Shown: positions 26,730 through 34,398 of the stretch, one piece after another
How the letters are laid out: each line of letters begins with the position of its first letter
How positions within the stretch are numbered: the stretch's first letter is position 1
Assembly (NCBI RefSeq): GCF_030929615.1
Contig: NZ_JAVFVU010000006.1
Coordinates: 62,001-126,000, forward strand
DNA from: Dyadobacter sp. LHD-138
Lineage (GTDB): Bacteria > Bacteroidota > Bacteroidia > Cytophagales > Spirosomataceae
Direction: 5' to 3'
DNA length: 64,000 nt
Program-made: the position numbers and the translations under genes
Notes under the pieces: generated by a model
Databases searched by the model: none
What the model was told of the DNA's origin: nothing
Seen by the model: the letters and a program-made list of their open reading frames with translations, nothing else

Positions 26730-26777
26730 GAATACATTGCAAATATGGTATTCAAATGTACGTATATTTTACGTACA
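26730..26777. promoter_or_regulatory. palindromic operator candidates for the antitoxin
   Basis: Two inverted repeats lie 30-77 bp upstream of the antitoxin start: GAATAC-N12-GTATTC (26730-26753) and TGTACGTA-TATTT-TACGTACA (26757-26764 and 26770-26777). The second is perfect over 8 bp. Their position fits autorepression by the RHH protein. Confidence 0.6.
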
Positions 26778-26820
26778 CATACACGACGTTTCAACATCAT
26801 TTAATCCCGCTAAGTTCGTT

Positions 26821-27342
26821 TCAATTTCTTACAACCCGCTGACGTACAAAATAATCAGCCATAATCAACGTACTCAATGCAAATACTACTGCCGGATAAA
26901 TCATTGGAAGCACCATCATGCCCTCTTGCAATTTGAATAACTCCTGATCTATCTTAACAAAAAAATTAGGTGCCCCCTCTACCGCCGTATCCGATTGTCC
27001 CAAAACACAAAATCCAATGATCAACACAGCTGTCGCCGCCACCAGATACCAGACTTTCCTGCTGACAATTGGCTGTTCCGCTTTTTTTTCTGCCAAAGCA
27101 ATTTGCGTCATGATTGTTTTCCGAAACAATGGAGACGGTGTTTCCGGCTGAAGCTTTGTCAAAATGGTTTCCAAAACAGCCGCTCTTTCAAGCGCCTGCT
27201 CAGTCTCCATCTGTATATTTTTCATCAACATACCAGTAAAATCGGGACTGGTTTTGTCTGGCCCCGTTTTCTGAATCAGCTTTCTGAAACGATCTTCTTT
27301 CTCCTTTTCCATAGTCATTTCAAAGTCTGCGCATTCGCTCAC
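26821..27342 (-). CDS. putative membrane anti-sigma factor
   Basis: A 173-residue protein whose start overlaps the stop of the ECF sigma gene by four bases, the standard position for the cognate anti-sigma factor. The N-terminal 90 residues are charged and helical (cytoplasmic, with a possible sigma-binding part). They are followed by two membrane spans at about 96-115 (WYLVAATAVLIIGFCVLG) and about 143-165 (MVLPMIYPAVVFALSTLIM). The classic zinc-binding HxxxCxxC of ZAS anti-sigmas is absent; only ECADFE near the start has one cysteine. The function therefore rests mainly on position and topology. Confidence 0.65.
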   Translation of the reverse strand: MSECADFEMTMEKEKEDRFRKLIQKTGPDKTSPDFTGMLMKNIQMETEQALERAAVLETILTKLQPETPSPLFRKTIMTQIALAEKKAEQPIVSRKVWYLVAATAVLIIGFCVLGQSDTAVEGAPNFFVKIDQELFKLQEGMMVLPMIYPAVVFALSTLIMADYFVRQRVVRN

Positions 27343-27890
27343 AATAAAAAACGAAGTTCTGCTTCCAGTATTTTCCTTGCCCTAAACAACTTAACCTTGA
27401 TATTAGACGACGACAGACCGGTGATATCCTCAATCTCTTTCACCGTATTTTCGTTCATGTAAAACAGCGTAATCAAAAGCCCTTCCATTTCCGGCAATTT
27501 TGAAATCGCCTGTTTGATGAATCTGCTTTGCTCCTGCGCATGCATATGCTCCATTTGCGGAACAGTATGATCATAGGTAAAACTGTCGCCGGTTTCTTCA
27601 TCAATTGAAAATGCCGGTACTCCGTTTTTCTGTAACCTGGTGATTGAGGTCCTGTAAACAATGGTATACAACCAGGTCGAAAATTTGGATTTCCCTTCAA
27701 ATCTGTGCAGCTGCTGATAGGCCTTGATGAAACTTTCCTGGGCTGCATCCTCGGCATCTTCTGCATTCCGCATGATCTTCATGGCAATGGTATAGGCCAT
27801 ATCCTTGTACCTATCAACAAGAAAAGCGTAAGAAGCCAGATCTCCTTTTTTTACCTGATCAATATAAACCTGGTCTTCCGTATTTTTCAT
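27339..27890 (-). CDS. ECF-family RNA polymerase sigma factor
   Basis: A 183-residue sigma-70 family protein with region 2 at about 22-85 (FLVDRYKDMAYTIAMKIM, DAEDAAQESFIKAYQQL, FSTWLYTIVYRTSI) and region 4 at about 120-175 (LPEMEGLLITLFYMNENTVKEI, LSSSNIKVKLFRARKIL). It lacks regions 1 and 3, as ECF members do. It is translationally coupled to the membrane protein downstream. Its own promoter region contains the element TTTTGTAACC-N17-GTCTAA 27 bp upstream of the ATG, and a mirror copy faces the divergent gene, so it probably controls itself and that gene. The inducing signal is unknown. Confidence 0.93.
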   Translation of the reverse strand: MKNTEDQVYIDQVKKGDLASYAFLVDRYKDMAYTIAMKIMRNAEDAEDAAQESFIKAYQQLHRFEGKSKFSTWLYTIVYRTSITRLQKNGVPAFSIDEETGDSFTYDHTVPQMEHMHAQEQSRFIKQAISKLPEMEGLLITLFYMNENTVKEIEDITGLSSSNIKVKLFRARKILEAELRFLL

Positions 27891-27916
27891 TCCTATGGAT
27901 GGCTGCCTGATGCGTG

Positions 27917-27949
27917 TTAGACCCGGCCCGAGCCACTCTGGTTACAAAA
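27917..27949 (-). promoter_or_regulatory. ECF-type promoter of the sigma/anti-sigma operon
   Basis: On the minus strand TTTTGTAACC (-35; GGTTAC at 27940-27945) is followed by a 17-bp spacer and GTCTAA (-10; 27917-27922). Transcription would start about 20 bp before the sigma start codon. The -35, spacer length and GTC of the -10 are identical to those of the divergent copy. Confidence 0.7.
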
Positions 27950-27986
27950 AACGCTAAAAATTTTTCTTCTGATAAATTTAAACAAT

Positions 27987-28019
27987 TTTTGTAACCTTTG
28001 AACCGCGGCACTGGTCTTA
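27987..28019 (+). promoter_or_regulatory. ECF-type promoter of the divergent DUF6249-like gene
   Basis: TTTTGTAACC (GTAACC at 27991-27996), a 17-bp spacer and GTCTTA (28014-28019) lie about 35 bp before the ATG at 28055. It is the mirror image of the promoter on the other strand. The -35 elements form an 11-bp inverted repeat with the arms GGTTACAAAAA and TTTTTGTAACC. Confidence 0.7.
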
Positions 28020-28054
28020 TGCAGTATAAGTTCAATTTAAACGACTGAAACAAA

Positions 28055-28396
28055 ATGAGTGGAGTATTCGCAGGTGCCCTTATTTCCATGGCTGGCTTTG
28101 CCGGGATCTTCGGAATTGTATACGTATTTCTGATGACACGATACAAAGAACGTATAGCCATGATAGAAAGAGGTGTTGACGCCTCTATATTTGTTGATCA
28201 GAACAAATCCATTTCGCCTACCCTGAAATTCGGCATGTTGTTTGTCGGAGTTGCCCTTGGCATCATTATCGGTGAGGTCCTGCATGCATGCTACGATTTG
28301 AGCAAAGGACCTTCCTTTTTGTCCATGATATTCCTTTTCGGCGGTTTGAGCCTGATCCTCAATTTTATTATTGAAAGAAAACTGGCGGATAAATAA
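28055..28396 (+). CDS. small membrane protein, DUF6249-like
   Basis: A 113-residue protein with three predicted membrane spans (about 5-28, 55-75 and 88-105) and the conserved-looking motif RYKERIAMIERGVDASIF (about 29-46) between spans 1 and 2. This pattern (membrane span, then xRxKERxAMIERG) fits the DUF6249 family of Bacteroidota, which often sits beside ECF sigma genes; the function is unknown. It is divergent from the sigma operon and carries a matching ECF promoter, so it is a likely member of that small regulon. It could act in sensing envelope state, which is inference. Confidence 0.75.
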   Translation: MSGVFAGALISMAGFAGIFGIVYVFLMTRYKERIAMIERGVDASIFVDQNKSISPTLKFGMLFVGVALGIIIGEVLHACYDLSKGPSFLSMIFLFGGLSLILNFIIERKLADK

Positions 28397-28481
28397 CTAA
28401 TGCCCGCACCGAAATTATCCCGAAAACTGCCACTCATGTAGCTATTACACCACCTGTCACGAACACAAAAACCTTTCACCA

Positions 28482-28518
28482 AGTACCTTGCAAAACATAG
28501 TACCTTGATATACCTTTG
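28482..28518 (+). promoter_or_regulatory. promoter with repeated AGTACCTTG operator
   Basis: TACCTTTG (28511-28518) is a perfect Bacteroidota TAnnTTTG box, with TTG 20 bp upstream (28488-28490). The direct repeat AGTACCTTG occurs at 28482-28490, overlapping the -33, and at 28499-28507 in the spacer. A repressor bound there would block the beta-barrel gene. Confidence 0.6.
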
Positions 28519-28665
28519 TTGTGTTGATACTTTTCAAGAAGACGTTCTGACAAAGATTTCAACGCCGTGAATCAGCATACAAGTACCCGATGCAACCGAA
28601 AAATTGAATTTTCCGGAGAAGACTTCCTATGCCTTAAAAATCTATTAGCCATAAATTTAACTACC

Positions 28666-31113
28666 ATGAAACTTACATCTATTCTATTTTTCCAGATCCT
28701 CATTTTGAGTATTCTGCTTTGCATCCCGAAAAAAACTCTGGCCCAAAATGCCTCCGAAGGTCGTAAAATCACCGGCTCCATTTCCGATTCTATTTCGCAG
28801 AAAAAGCTTGATTTTATTACCGTTAACCTAATGACCGACAAAAACACCGTGGTTAAGGTCGATTACAGCAAAACGGACGGCTCTTTTACTTTTTCCGGCT
28901 TGAAACCGTTAAAGTATCAGGTCGTAATTGTGGGTGTCGGATACAAAGATAAAATGTTGGCCGCCGACCTGAGCGACTCTACCAAACAAACGGTGAATCT
29001 GGAAAACATCCTGATAAGTCCGGCTACGGTAGGTTTAAAAGAAGTTAAAATCACGGCGACCAAACCCGTCGTAACCCAGGAAGTAGACCGTATTTCCTAC
29101 GACGTGCAGGCCGATCCGGAAAGCAAGGTTTTTAGCGTACTGGACATGATGCGTAAGGTTCCATTACTTTCCGTGGACGCTGACAATATGGTCTATATGA
29201 AAGGAAACAGCGATTTCAAAATTCTGATCAATGGAAAACCGTCCAGTATGATGGAGCGAAGTTACAAGGAAGTACTGCGCAGTATGCCTGCTTCGTCTAT
29301 TGAACGTATCGAGGTAATCACCACGCCACCAGCCAAATATGACGCCGAGGGATTGGCCGGTATCATCAACATCATTACAAACAAAAAAGTAGACAATGGC
29401 TACAACGGATCCTTGAATATCAGCGAGCGTTTTCCAACGGGAGGTCCGGGATTTGGCGGGTCTGTGTCGGCTAAATTCGGAAAATTGGGCATGTCAGCAT
29501 TTGGAGGCGCCAGCATTTATAATACGCCCGTAACCACCAATTCCACATCCCGCAACACCTTCGGAAACGATCCAACCAGTCTGCTTCAAAACGGAACAAA
29601 TAAATCGGATAGTAAAAATGCCTATCTGGGATACGAGATCACGTATGAAATAGACAGTCTTAATTTGATTTCCGGCCAGTTTAATATCAATGGAAACCGT
29701 TCGAACGGAATCAACACGCAGAAAAGTTCGCTGACCGGTACCGAAGAAATTCTGCAAAAGTATATCCTGCAAAATAGCAATGGCGGAAATGGTCAGGGTA
29801 TGGACGCAGCCGTGAACTATCAAAAAGGATTTAAGGCCGACAAAAACAGATTGCTTACTTTTTCGTACCGCTACTTTTCTTATGGTAATAAATCGAACAA
29901 TAACCTGGCCTTTACCGACCGGGTGAACTACGACATCCCAGATTACAAACAGCTTAATGATCAGCGCTTTTCGGAACAAACTTTCCAGGTTGACTATGTT
30001 TATCCGGTAAAAAAATTGAACATCGAGGCCGGTTTGAAAGCCATTATCCGGGATAATAAAAGTGATTTTCAAAACTGGTCTTACAACGATGAAACGGATC
30101 AGTATGAAGTACAACCCGGTCTGGGAAATAAATTCAGGAACGGACAGAATGTTTTCGGGGCTTACAATACGTATCAGTACAACCTAAAAAAATGGAGTTT
30201 TAAAGCCGGTGCCCGGATCGAACAAACTGTGATTAATGCCGATTTTATTTCAACGGACTCGAAGGTGCGGCAGAATTATTTCAATGTGATTCCTTCGGTA
30301 TCTGTTAACAGAAAACTGAAAGGTAACAGCGCTTTGAATTTGGGTTATACGCAAAGAATTCAGCGTCCGGGTATTTACCAGTTAAATCCGTTCGTCGATA
30401 AATCCAATCCAAATTTTGAACGTACCGGAAACCCGGACCTTCGTCCTGCCAATGTGAACGATATCCAGCTTGGATACAACTGGTCGAAGAAGGCATCCAT
30501 CAATTTCGGACTTGGTTATACTTTTTTCAAAGATCTTATTTTCCCGGTTTCCGTCTATGATTCTACAACCAATATTACCAGGACTTCATACGGTAACACG
30601 GGCCGTGCAAAACTTCCTCAGGCAAACCTGAATATCAACTACCCGATTACAAAAAAATGGAATTTCAGCATGAATTTAAGAGCCGCGTATGGCATGGTGC
30701 AAGGGTTGGTCAACAATGTGCTGATTAAAAATGAAGGACTGATGTATCAGTTCTCGGGTTCAACCGGCTATCGTTTTGAAAAAGAATGGCGGGTTAACGC
30801 AAACCTGAATGCAAACGGACCGAGTGTAAGCTTGCAAGGCACTTCCAATGCAATGGTTAGCTCCTCGTTCAGCGTCAACAAGGATATCGTGAAAGACAAG
30901 TTATCGCTCTCGGCATCGGTAAACAATCCATTTACCAAATTCAGACGTAACCACAATGAATCATTTGGCCCGGATTTTGCCCAGAACAATGACCGTCGGG
31001 ATTATTTCCGTTCCTTTAATTTCAGTGTAAATTATAAATTCGGGAAGCTAAAAGACGCGATCAGAAAGAATAAAAGAGGGATCAGAAACGATGACGTGCA
31101 GAGTGGCAGTTAG
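28666..31113 (+). CDS. outer-membrane beta-barrel family protein (TonB-dependent-receptor-like)
   Basis: An 815-residue outer-membrane protein. ATG 28666 is chosen because it opens a clean signal peptide (MKLTSILFFQILILSILLC ending TLAQ); the GTG at 28567 would prepend 33 residues of polar sequence. Domains: a carboxypeptidase-regulatory-like beta-sandwich (about 30-110), a TonB plug-like domain (about 140-240; FKILINGKPSSMM, IERIEVITTPPAKYDAEGLAG) and an OMP_b-brl barrel (about 380-815) with RIQRPGIYQLNPFVDKSNP typical of the family. The family may import or anchor macromolecules; the ligand is unknown. It has its own promoter with AGTACCTTG repeats. Confidence 0.9.
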   Translation: MKLTSILFFQILILSILLCIPKKTLAQNASEGRKITGSISDSISQKKLDFITVNLMTDKNTVVKVDYSKTDGSFTFSGLKPLKYQVVIVGVGYKDKMLAADLSDSTKQTVNLENILISPATVGLKEVKITATKPVVTQEVDRISYDVQADPESKVFSVLDMMRKVPLLSVDADNMVYMKGNSDFKILINGKPSSMMERSYKEVLRSMPASSIERIEVITTPPAKYDAEGLAGIINIITNKKVDNGYNGSLNISERFPTGGPGFGGSVSAKFGKLGMSAFGGASIYNTPVTTNSTSRNTFGNDPTSLLQNGTNKSDSKNAYLGYEITYEIDSLNLISGQFNINGNRSNGINTQKSSLTGTEEILQKYILQNSNGGNGQGMDAAVNYQKGFKADKNRLLTFSYRYFSYGNKSNNNLAFTDRVNYDIPDYKQLNDQRFSEQTFQVDYVYPVKKLNIEAGLKAIIRDNKSDFQNWSYNDETDQYEVQPGLGNKFRNGQNVFGAYNTYQYNLKKWSFKAGARIEQTVINADFISTDSKVRQNYFNVIPSVSVNRKLKGNSALNLGYTQRIQRPGIYQLNPFVDKSNPNFERTGNPDLRPANVNDIQLGYNWSKKASINFGLGYTFFKDLIFPVSVYDSTTNITRTSYGNTGRAKLPQANLNINYPITKKWNFSMNLRAAYGMVQGLVNNVLIKNEGLMYQFSGSTGYRFEKEWRVNANLNANGPSVSLQGTSNAMVSSSFSVNKDIVKDKLSLSASVNNPFTKFRRNHNESFGPDFAQNNDRRDYFRSFNFSVNYKFGKLKDAIRKNKRGIRNDDVQSGS

Positions 31114-31153
31114 TGGAAAAGGTTTAGTTTAAATATTTTATTCAAATTTCGAT

Positions 31154-31230
31154 TATCGTGTGTTTGTCGTTGAAATTCGTTTGTTACGCAACGTAACATT
31201 GTGTAAATTTAACGACAAACACACACGATA
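31154..31230 (+). promoter_or_regulatory. nested palindromic promoter region of a small two-gene unit
   Basis: An outer inverted repeat has the arms GTGTGTTTGTCGTT (31158-31171) and AACGACAAACACAC (31211-31224). It encloses a perfect inner palindrome TGTTACG-CAA-CGTAACA (31182-31198). The inner palindrome lies between TTTG (31180-31183) and TAAATTT (31204-31210), spaced 20 bp as in a Bacteroidota promoter. The start codon follows one base after the repeat. Confidence 0.65.
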
Positions 31231-31231
31231 C

Positions 31232-31378
31232 ATGGAAGAGTTTCACCTCCGAATGCAGCTTGCTGCACTCAGGCAATATCTCAGAGACAGGCAGCACGAA
31301 ATGACAGAAGACGAGATAAACAGAATTTTAGACCTCATCGCCCGTATATTGGATGCACTAAATGAGAAAAATAGTTGA
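31232..31378 (+). CDS. 48-residue helical protein of unknown function
   Basis: ATG 31232 (MEEFHLRMQLAALRQYLRDRQ) is preferred over the upstream start at 31160, because that would place the coding region inside the palindromic promoter. The peptide is almost entirely amphipathic helix, charged, without membrane segment or signal. The C-terminal half (EDEINRILDLIARILDALNE) has heptad spacing of Ile/Leu and could dimerise. It is followed 32 bp later by a small DNA-binding-like protein, and the pair may form a self-regulating module. I do not recognise a family. Confidence 0.6.
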   Translation: MEEFHLRMQLAALRQYLRDRQHEMTEDEINRILDLIARILDALNEKNS

Positions 31379-31410
31379 TCGGTTGAATTTGTCAACAGTA
31401 AATAAGGACT

Positions 31411-31680
31411 ATGAAAGCAGTAATAAAAAAAACAGAATTGGATACATTACTAGCGGACAGCGAAAACGCTCTACGAAATTACTTGTATATAAATGGCAAA
31501 AAGTACCCCACCGACCAGTGGGTAACCGTCGCCGAATATTGTAACCGGTTCAATATCCCCAATACGCAAACAGTGAGCAACTGGATTAAAAGAGGCATTG
31601 TGCCGTCTGAAAACACGTTAATCATTGCGGAGTATAATAACATTCGGCTCATAAAAGCGGTGCCATATCAGGATCAATGA
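31411..31680 (+). CDS. small HTH-like protein, 89 residues
   Basis: ATG 31411 (MKAVIKKTELDTLLADSEN). The middle part, WVTVAEYCNRFNIPNTQTVSNWIKRGIVP (about residues 36-64, shown in parts), has the spacing of a helix-turn-helix of the excisionase/MerR-like HTH_17 kind: a sensor helix EYCNRFNI, a turn, then a recognition helix VSNWIKRG. A strand-like tail, LIIAEYNNIRLIKAVPYQ, follows. A DNA-binding role is likely but unproven. It is downstream of the 48-residue gene and both lie behind the nested palindromes; no recombinase is present nearby, so a true excisionase role is not supported. Confidence 0.65.
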   Translation: MKAVIKKTELDTLLADSENALRNYLYINGKKYPTDQWVTVAEYCNRFNIPNTQTVSNWIKRGIVPSENTLIIAEYNNIRLIKAVPYQDQ

Positions 31681-31747
31681 AATCAGTTCTGATTAACGAT
31701 CCTGTCCCAAATCGAGCGGTGTTTTTCAAAATACGCTCCACGAAACT

Positions 31748-31783
31748 TGTCCAACACTGAACAAAACTGTCCGCATTCGGACA
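31748..31783. promoter_or_regulatory. paired operator/UAS before permease 6
   Basis: TGTCCAACACTGAACA (31748-31763) and the perfect palindrome TGTCCG-CATT-CGGACA (31768-31783) start 20 bp apart. The second lies inside a perfect 14-bp inverted repeat (arms AACAAAACTGTCCG and CGGACAGTTTTGTT). Its last base is 55 bp from the GG of the promoter-like box, the same distance as before permease 4. Confidence 0.78.
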
Positions 31784-31835
31784 GTTTTGTTATTTAAAAA
31801 TCACATAACAATCTCATTATAAGTTAATTAATTTA

Positions 31836-31854
31836 CAGGCATAAATTTGGTATC
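31836..31854 (+). promoter_or_regulatory. conserved GGCAYA promoter-like box
   Basis: CAGGCATAAATTTGGTATC contains both the shared GGCATA box and a perfect TAAATTTG (TAnnTTTG) match, so it is compatible with either sigma-54-like or housekeeping use. It lies about 73 bp before the ATG, and no -33 TTTG is seen at the right distance. Confidence 0.5.
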
Positions 31855-31910
31855 ATACCCAAGAGCAGTCGTTCACATCCAAACTCCTTGTTCCTGAAAC
31901 CTGAAACGCC

Positions 31911-34304
31911 ATGTTTAAAAACTATCTGAAAATTGCACTAAGAAATCTCGGCAAGAACAAAATCTACTCCTTTATCAATATAACCGGACTTGCCGTTGGT
32001 ATTGCCGTAGCGATGCTGATAGGCCTTTGGGTTTGGGATGAAATCTCTTTCAATAAATCTCACAAGACTTACGACAGACTTGCGCAGGTGATGATCAATC
32101 AGACCTTCAATGGAACAATCGGAACGAGTAACGCTTTATCATTTCCGTCAGCAACAGAAATAGCAACAAAATATCAGAACGATTTTAAACAGACGGCATT
32201 GACGTCCTGGAACATGACCCATTTATTGGTCAGTGGCGAAAGGAAAATAAACAAAACCGGAATGTATGCCCAGCCGGATTTCCCTGCCATGTTATCCCTG
32301 AAAATGCTTAAAGGCGATTATTCAAACGCCATCAAAGAGCCGGGATCGGTATTAATTTCAAAATCCATCGCCGAGGCACTTTTTGGACATGAAGACCCTG
32401 TCAACAAAGTTATCAAGCTGGATACAAAATATAATTTCAAGGTTACGGGTGTTTACGAGGATATGCCCGGCAACTCCGAATTTTACAACGTTAAATTCTT
32501 TTTGCCATGGTCGGATTATGGCGTGGCAGAACCCTGGGTGAAAAAATCCGAGCAGCAATGGGACAACCACTCTTTTCAATACTTTGTGCAACTCACCGAC
32601 AAAGCTGACTTGAACAAAGTCTCCCTCAAAATCCGGGACGTAGAAAAACCCCATGCTGAATCAAAAACCGATCACCCGGAGCACTTTCTTCATCCGATGA
32701 GCCGCTGGCATTTGTATTCAGAGTTCAAAGATGGGAAGAATATTGGCGGCGGCATTCAGTTTGTGTGGCTTTTCAGCATTATCGGCGCTTTTGTATTGCT
32801 GCTGGCATGTATCAATTTTATGAATCTGAGTACAGCCCGTTCTGAAAAACGTGCCAAAGAAGTTGGTATACGCAAAGCCGTGGGGTCGCTGCGCAGCCAG
32901 CTTATCGGACAATTTTTAAGTGAATCGATCATGGTTGTTGCATTTTCACTGCTGTTATCAATCATCATTGTGCTCCTGGTATTACCCGCTTTTAACGATC
33001 TGGCGGGCAAAAATGTAAGTTTTCCCTTTCAGTATCCGCTTTTTTGGCTGATTATAACGGTATTTTCTCTTTTTACAGGGTTTGTTTCCGGTAGTTATCC
33101 GGCGTTTTACCTCTCCTCTTTCAATCCGCTAAAAGTATTGAAAGGCGGTGTTTTATCTTCAAGAATGAAATCCCGAAACTGGACAGCTACGCCGCGTAAA
33201 GTGATGGTTGTTGTCCAGTTTACAGTTTCGATCACACTGATTATTGGAACAATCGTTGTGTTTCAGCAAATCAAACACGCCAAAAACCGGCCCGTGGGTT
33301 ACGACCGCACCGGTTTGCTGCAAGTTGAGATGGTACCGAGTCATTATGGCAAATATGGGCCGCTTCGTGACGATCTTTTGAAATCCGGAGCAGTGACAGA
33401 AATGAGCGAATCATCCAGTCCTACAACGGAAATATGGTCCAACCAGATCGGATTCAGCTGGGAAGGTAAAGATCCGAACAGCGACCCGTTGTTTGGAACG
33501 ATCGGCTGTACGCATGATTTTGGAAAAACAATCGGCTGGAAAATTATTGAAGGAAGAGATTTTTCAAGAGACTATTCGACCGATACCTCGGCCATTATCC
33601 TCAACGAAGCCGCAGTAAAGCTAACTGGTTTGAAAGAGGTGGTCGGAAAAACCATTCGCTACAATCAAAAGCCCAAAATTGTCGTCGGTGTCGTCAAAGA
33701 TATGGTGATGAAATCACCATACAAAGCAACTTTTCCAACCATATTTATGATGGATTACGAAGGGGCCAATCTGATTAATATCAAGCTAAAACCGGAGATC
33801 CCAACGGATCTGGCGGTTAAGAAAGTAGAAGCTATTTTCAAAAAGTACGACCAGGAAACACCTTTCGAGTTTAAGTTTGCTGACACCGAATATGACTCAA
33901 AGTTCCACTCAGAAGAACGGGTTGGCAAACTCGCCCGCGTATTTGCCGTGCTCGCCATCCTGATTTCCTGCCTTGGCCTGTTTGGACTTGCGGCTTACAC
34001 TGCTGAACAACGTACCAAGGAAATTGGCATCCGAAAAGCACTTGGCGCTAATGTGGTACAAATGTGGGCCATGTTGTCCCAGGAATTTGTTTATCTGGTT
34101 AGTATTTCATGTCTCATCGCCTGCCCCATCGCCCTGTATTTTTTAAGTGACTGGCTTAAAAGTTATGAATATCATATCAGTCTGAGTTGGGAAGCATTTG
34201 TATTTTCAGCCGCCATGGCCATTATAATCACATTGCTCACGGTAAGCTTCCAGGCGATTAAAGCGGCATTGATGAATCCGGTAAAGTCTTTGCGAAGCGA
34301 GTAG
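31911..34304 (+). CDS. FtsX/MacB-type ABC permease, array member 6
   Basis: A 797-residue paralogue starting at ATG 31911 (MFKNYLKIALRNLGKNKIY). The first loop reads ARSEKRAKEVGIRKAVGSLR and the second AEQRTKEIGIRKALGAN; the tail is AALMNPVKSLRSE. It has the same duplicated layout as members 1-5 but is separated from them by 6 kb of unrelated genes. It nevertheless keeps the upstream palindrome pair and GGCATA box, which argues that the regulatory region moved or was duplicated together with the gene. No ATPase, periplasmic adaptor or TolC gene accompanies it. Confidence 0.92.
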   Translation: MFKNYLKIALRNLGKNKIYSFINITGLAVGIAVAMLIGLWVWDEISFNKSHKTYDRLAQVMINQTFNGTIGTSNALSFPSATEIATKYQNDFKQTALTSWNMTHLLVSGERKINKTGMYAQPDFPAMLSLKMLKGDYSNAIKEPGSVLISKSIAEALFGHEDPVNKVIKLDTKYNFKVTGVYEDMPGNSEFYNVKFFLPWSDYGVAEPWVKKSEQQWDNHSFQYFVQLTDKADLNKVSLKIRDVEKPHAESKTDHPEHFLHPMSRWHLYSEFKDGKNIGGGIQFVWLFSIIGAFVLLLACINFMNLSTARSEKRAKEVGIRKAVGSLRSQLIGQFLSESIMVVAFSLLLSIIIVLLVLPAFNDLAGKNVSFPFQYPLFWLIITVFSLFTGFVSGSYPAFYLSSFNPLKVLKGGVLSSRMKSRNWTATPRKVMVVVQFTVSITLIIGTIVVFQQIKHAKNRPVGYDRTGLLQVEMVPSHYGKYGPLRDDLLKSGAVTEMSESSSPTTEIWSNQIGFSWEGKDPNSDPLFGTIGCTHDFGKTIGWKIIEGRDFSRDYSTDTSAIILNEAAVKLTGLKEVVGKTIRYNQKPKIVVGVVKDMVMKSPYKATFPTIFMMDYEGANLINIKLKPEIPTDLAVKKVEAIFKKYDQETPFEFKFADTEYDSKFHSEERVGKLARVFAVLAILISCLGLFGLAAYTAEQRTKEIGIRKALGANVVQMWAMLSQEFVYLVSISCLIACPIALYFLSDWLKSYEYHISLSWEAFVFSAAMAIIITLLTVSFQAIKAALMNPVKSLRSE

Positions 34305-34398
34305 TTATTTTGCCTATTTCTTTGTCAAAAATTACTTTAAGTCACACAAAATATATGTGTTGAATGGCAGGACTTTAATTCGCGCCATTCAACACCTG

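Noticed and set aside
28567-28665. GTG start for the barrel protein
   Set aside because: It puts 33 polar residues ahead of the signal peptide; ATG 28666 opens a normal signal.
12167-31854. Calling the GGCAYA box a definite sigma-54 promoter
   Set aside because: The -24 half fits but the -12 GC is not conserved in any of the four; it is reported as promoter-like only.
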